From an uncultured bacterium (GTDB taxonomy: Bacteria; Verrucomicrobiota; Kiritimatiellia; RFP12; UBA1067): a stretch of 6,427 nucleotides of DNA. How positions within the stretch are numbered: position 1 is the stretch's first letter; each line of letters begins with the position of its first letter. Positions 3,809 to 6,427 of this stretch are shown piece by piece. The position numbers were made by a program, and so were the translations under genes. Where the stretch lies: positions 1 through 6,427 of the forward strand of contig CACZAK010000287.1 in assembly GCA_902779075.1 (NCBI GenBank), in the 5' to 3' direction. Below the pieces are notes generated by a model. It made no database searches. It was not told the DNA's origin and worked only from the letters and a program-made list of their open reading frames with translations.

Positions 3809-6427
3809 TTCGTCTCCTCCTTCACCGTCATGCCGATTTCCGGCGCGTCGCCACCAAGCAAATCACCCTGCGTGGCGACGTTGCGCCAGACTACGGGCGT
3901 CAGGTGCACGTCGAGGTTCTCGCCTTTCACCACGATCAGCGAAACAGAATGTCTGATTTCGCGCTTCACGCCGTCCTGGTCCGGAGACGACACGAAAAGC
4001 TGGAGTCCGAGCGCATCGGCAAAAGCCAACAACTGGTCGCGCCGCGCCGCGTCGATCCCATAGAAGGCTTCGTCGAACAGCAGTAGCGCCGTCTTGGGAG
4101 GTTCCACGCCATCGCCGCCATGGAAGAGGAATTCCGCGACGGTGAGGATCAGGAGATAGTTCGGCACCGCCTGTTCGCCGCCTGATCCCATGCTCTTCAC
4201 CTTGCGGTCGATGACACGACCTTCCTCGTTCTCCGTCACGACCTTCAACTCGAAGCGGAACCACTTGCGGTAGTCGAAGATGTCGGGGACCGTGTCGATG
4301 TCCGCGTTCAGGATTTCGTCCCTGTGCAGTTCAAGGTAGTCCCGAAGCTCGTCCTTTTCTCCGCCCGAGTCGAGCGCGTAACCCTTGCGAACGAGTCGGA
4401 CGAATCCCTCGTATTCTGGGATAGGCGATATGGAAAACGCATAGCGGTTCGATCCGAATTTCCGTCCGGCGAGCTGACGCTGGATGCGTCCGGTCAAATC
4501 CGTGATGCGCATGAGATCGAGGTAGAGCCTCCGCATGACCTCGCCCATGAATATCTGTTCGAACACTTCGCGGCTCTTCTTGTCGAGAACGCCCCTGAGC
4601 TCCTCCACGCGCCGCGTTTCGTCCGCAAGCACTTCCGCAAGCGCACTTCCGCGACGGTCGGTGATGCTGTTCGCCGCCCGGTCGAAGGAAAACGCATACG
4701 CCTCGCCTTTCTGGTCGCGGATGCGCTGTTCGATCTTCGCCTCCGCCGCACCCGACTCTTTCGCCAATCCTTCGCGTAGCGCCGAATAGTCAGCCCCCTC
4801 CACAGCAAGCTGCGGAAACTCCTCTGCTGCGAACCGCGCAACGTCCTGTCCCTCCGGAATCCGCACGGCGAAACGGGACAAAGTGTCGGACGCACGCGCG
4901 GCAGCCTCGGCCACCTCGACTTCCCGCGCCGAGCGCGCCTTCGCGAGACCTTCGATCCGTCCGCGGACGCCGCCGATCCTCTCCCGCGCAACATCCGCAG
5001 CGCGTTCCTTGTCTCGAACAGTCTTTTCGGCAGATGCAATTCGCTTTTCAAGCGATCCGTCAATTCCCTCCGCGCGCATCTTCACGCGCACTTCCTCTGT
5101 ACGCGTTTCCGAAATCGACGCACGGTCGGCAATGCGACGCAATTCCGCCTCGGCCGCGTTCACGGCGGAGGTTTCGCGCACGAAGACGTCTCTCGTATCC
5201 TCAAGACTCATCATGAACGTCTGCAACGCGGCAAGCGTCTGCTCGCACGTGGCGCTTTTCTTCATCGCCGCCTTCTCCTGACGTTCTGCTTCCGCGAGCC
5301 GCGCCTCGGCGGCCTTTTCCAGACGCGCCTGTTCCGCCGCACGCGCCTTCGCGCCGATGAGACGCGGCTTCGCGGCAGCCAAGAGCCCCTCGCGTCCCCT
5401 GAAGAGCCACGTTTTCTGCGTAAGGAAGTCGCCGTCCTTCGGCCCTACCTTCGCCGCAAGATGCCGCGCGAGCAGACGCACCGCCTCGACGTCGGATTCC
5501 TCAAAAGACACGAACGTTCCCAGCCACGGCGCAAGGTCATTGACGGAAACGTCATCCGATTCGCCCCGCACGGCAACACTGGGAGAACGGGCGTCTCGCC
5601 CGTTCATCACTGGGACAACGGACATCTTGTCCGTTGCCTCTCGCCACACAATCCGCCGCACCTGATCCGCCTCGTCAGGCCGCACGACCCACGTCGCAAG
5701 AAAGTCGTCGCCGACAAGCCGCTCCAAAAATGCAAGATGGCGCGCGTCACATCCAGACGCCGGCTCCAGCAGTTCGTAAAGCGGACGCGCCCCCAGCATC
5801 TTCGCGCGCAACTCCTCGCGCGCCTCGGCGAAACCGGGAACATCCGGCAGGTTTTCACCGCGTGCGCGTATCGCATCAAGTTCTTTGCGGCGTTCCTCGG
5901 TTTCGCGTTGCGCGACCTCAGCTTCTGCGCGGGCTTGAAACGCCGCGTCCGAGCGCACATTGATTTCCGCCGTGGCCCTGACGCGCGCCTCTGCAAACAA
6001 CTCGGTCATATCCCGCGCGTCCGCGCCATATAGCGCATCTGCGATTCCGCCCGCCGAAAAATTCGCCGTCTTGCCGCCGGACATCAATTCGTCCGCCTGT
6101 TTGCGAAATGCCGATGCCCGATGTTCGCGTGCGGACTTCGCCGTCTTTTCCGCCTCTTGCGCTGAGCGCCTGTCTTCAGCAAGGACACGTTCGGCGTCGG
6201 ACAGTTTGCGCTCAGCCTCGGCGAGACGCTGCACGGCGGCCTTTTCCTGCCCAACAAGGCCGGTTTTGTCCTTCGCCCGCAAATCCGAAAGCCGCTCCCG
6301 CGCACGGGCGACGTCGTCCTTCAGCGCTGCCCACTCACCTTCAAGCGAGACAAGGTCCTTTTGTGCCGCCTGTTCTGATTCGGCAATCGTCGCTCCTTCG
6401 CGCTCGGCAAAGGTACGCTTCGCATCG
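3805..6427 (-). CDS. jetC: JetC-like SMC ATPase of Wadjet (partial, 5' end off window)
   Basis: The frame is open from the right edge; 873 codons are visible. The apparent TTG start at 6282 is internal, because 48 further in-frame codons of the same coiled-coil character precede it. Order of parts: a long Glu/Ala/Arg-rich coiled coil (to about residue 190); a globular hinge-like section (about 190-350, with PLYELLEPASG and VGDDFLATWVVRPDEAD); a second long coiled coil (to about 620); then the C-terminal ATPase head. The head has the SMC signature MGSGGEQ (746-752) and a Walker B segment TALLLFDEAF with catalytic Asp785-Glu786, then the D-loop-like GID. Walker A must lie in the missing N-terminus. 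DIFDYRKWFRF before the signature is typical of the JetC/MksB/SbcC-C group and argues against a chromosomal Smc. JetC is the motor that extrudes plasmid DNA. Residues about 264-284 in the hinge are encoded by a tandem hairpin element. The stop overlaps the next ATG by four bases. Confidence 0.87.
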   Translation of the reverse strand, partial: DAKRTFAEREGATIAESEQAAQKDLVSLEGEWAALKDDVARARERLSDLRAKDKTGLVGQEKAAVQRLAEAERKLSDAERVLAEDRRSAQEAEKTAKSAREHRASAFRKQADELMSGGKTANFSAGGIADALYGADARDMTELFAEARVRATAEINVRSDAAFQARAEAEVAQRETEERRKELDAIRARGENLPDVPGFAEAREELRAKMLGARPLYELLEPASGCDARHLAFLERLVGDDFLATWVVRPDEADQVRRIVWREATDKMSVVPVMNGRDARSPSVAVRGESDDVSVNDLAPWLGTFVSFEESDVEAVRLLARHLAAKVGPKDGDFLTQKTWLFRGREGLLAAAKPRLIGAKARAAEQARLEKAAEARLAEAERQEKAAMKKSATCEQTLAALQTFMMSLEDTRDVFVRETSAVNAAEAELRRIADRASISETRTEEVRVKMRAEGIDGSLEKRIASAEKTVRDKERAADVARERIGGVRGRIEGLAKARSAREVEVAEAAARASDTLSRFAVRIPEGQDVARFAAEEFPQLAVEGADYSALREGLAKESGAAEAKIEQRIRDQKGEAYAFSFDRAANSITDRRGSALAEVLADETRRVEELRGVLDKKSREVFEQIFMGEVMRRLYLDLMRITDLTGRIQRQLAGRKFGSNRYAFSISPIPEYEGFVRLVRKGYALDSGGEKDELRDYLELHRDEILNADIDTVPDIFDYRKWFRFELKVVTENEEGRVIDRKVKSMGSGGEQAVPNYLLILTVAEFLFHGGDGVEPPKTALLLFDEAFYGIDAARRDQLLAFADALGLQLFVSSPDQDGVKREIRHSVSLIVVKGENLDVHLTPVVWRNVATQGDLLGGDAPEIGMTVKEETK
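3806..3822 (-). promoter_or_regulatory. strong Shine-Dalgarno and ATG start overlapping the jetC stop
   Basis: AAGGAGGA lies six bases before an ATG that shares ATGA with the jetC stop codon. This is a textbook coupled start for a downstream operon gene, yet what follows is repeat-bearing, AT-rich sequence and not a recognisable N-terminus. It may be the ancestral coupling site for the next jet gene, left in place when the extra genes arrived. The jetD start region resembles it (GGAGGNNNCGAAATGAG in both). Confidence 0.6.
5577..5636. repeat. tandem hairpin pair inside the jetC hinge-coding region
   Basis: Two perfect inverted repeats occur on the plus strand. The first has arms GAACGGGCG (5585-5593) and CGCCCGTTC (5597-5605) around loop TCT. 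The second has arms CAACGGACA (5616-5624) and TGTCCGTTG (5628-5636) around loop TCT. Each is led by CACTGGGA (5577-5584 and 5608-5615), giving a 31-base period. Architecture (leader, 9-bp stem, 3-nt pyrimidine loop, twice) equals that of the pair in jetA, but with another leader and other stems. It is translated in frame, minus strand, as part of the hinge (around MSVVPVMNGRDARSP). Confidence 0.85.

Noticed and set aside
4324..4779. Plus-strand open frame of 151 codons opposite jetC
   Set aside because: It lies antisense to the well-supported ATPase region and shows no motif or ribosome site; taken as a shadow frame.
5577..5636. Terminator or attenuator in jetC
   Set aside because: No T-run, position in the middle of a long intact coding frame, and same design as the jetA pair; a palindromic repeat element fits better.
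3805..6282. jetC starting at the TTG at 6282
   Set aside because: The frame stays open for 48 more codons to the window edge with the same coiled-coil composition, no ribosome site precedes the TTG, and the essential N-terminal ATPase head would be missing.

Overview
The window carries one strand of tightly packed genes, all read right to left (minus strand). They appear to be most of a Wadjet (JetABCD, SMC-type) plasmid-defence operon. In order of transcription: the C-terminal 873 codons of an SMC-like ATPase (JetC; its N-terminal head lies beyond the right edge); a truncated DUF4143 gene; a pRiA4b ORF-3-like protein with a SEC-C tail; a TOPRIM-type nuclease subunit (JetD, DUF2399-like); and the first 407 codons of a winged-helix, kleisin-like protein (JetA) that runs off the left edge. 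No JetB is visible; it would have to lie outside the window.

Organism: high-GC, Gram-negative-like coding style, strong AAGGAG-type ribosome binding sites, and two pairs of tandem 9-bp-stem/3-nt-loop hairpins inside coding DNA. The hairpin style reminds me of uncultured gut or host-associated members of the PVC superphylum (Kiritimatiellia/Lentisphaeria-like). This is a weak inference; no marker gene is present.

Layout: 6427-3805 jetC (coiled coil, hinge-like globular part, coiled coil, C-terminal ATPase head). 3808-3290 DUF4143 remnant, starting with a 4-base ATGA overlap with the jetC stop. Its first ~50 codons are probably not protein-coding in origin: they hold three 15-bp repeats spaced exactly 33 bp apart and a promoter-like TTGATT-N17-TATTAT whose spacer is filled by one repeat. 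3264-2473 pRiA4b/SEC-C gene. 2453-1218 jetD. 1221-1 jetA, which overlaps jetD by GTGA. There is no gene-free stretch over 300 bases.

How it fits together: in Wadjet, JetC (SMC motor), JetA (kleisin) and JetB form a loop-extruding complex that delivers closed circular plasmid DNA to the JetD nuclease. The gene order C-(two extra genes)-D-A is a rotation of the usual A-B-C-D order. The extra genes bring their own apparent regulated promoter, so the nuclease and kleisin genes may be controlled separately from the motor. The insert and jetD look lower in GC than jetA and jetC, consistent with a mosaic operon.
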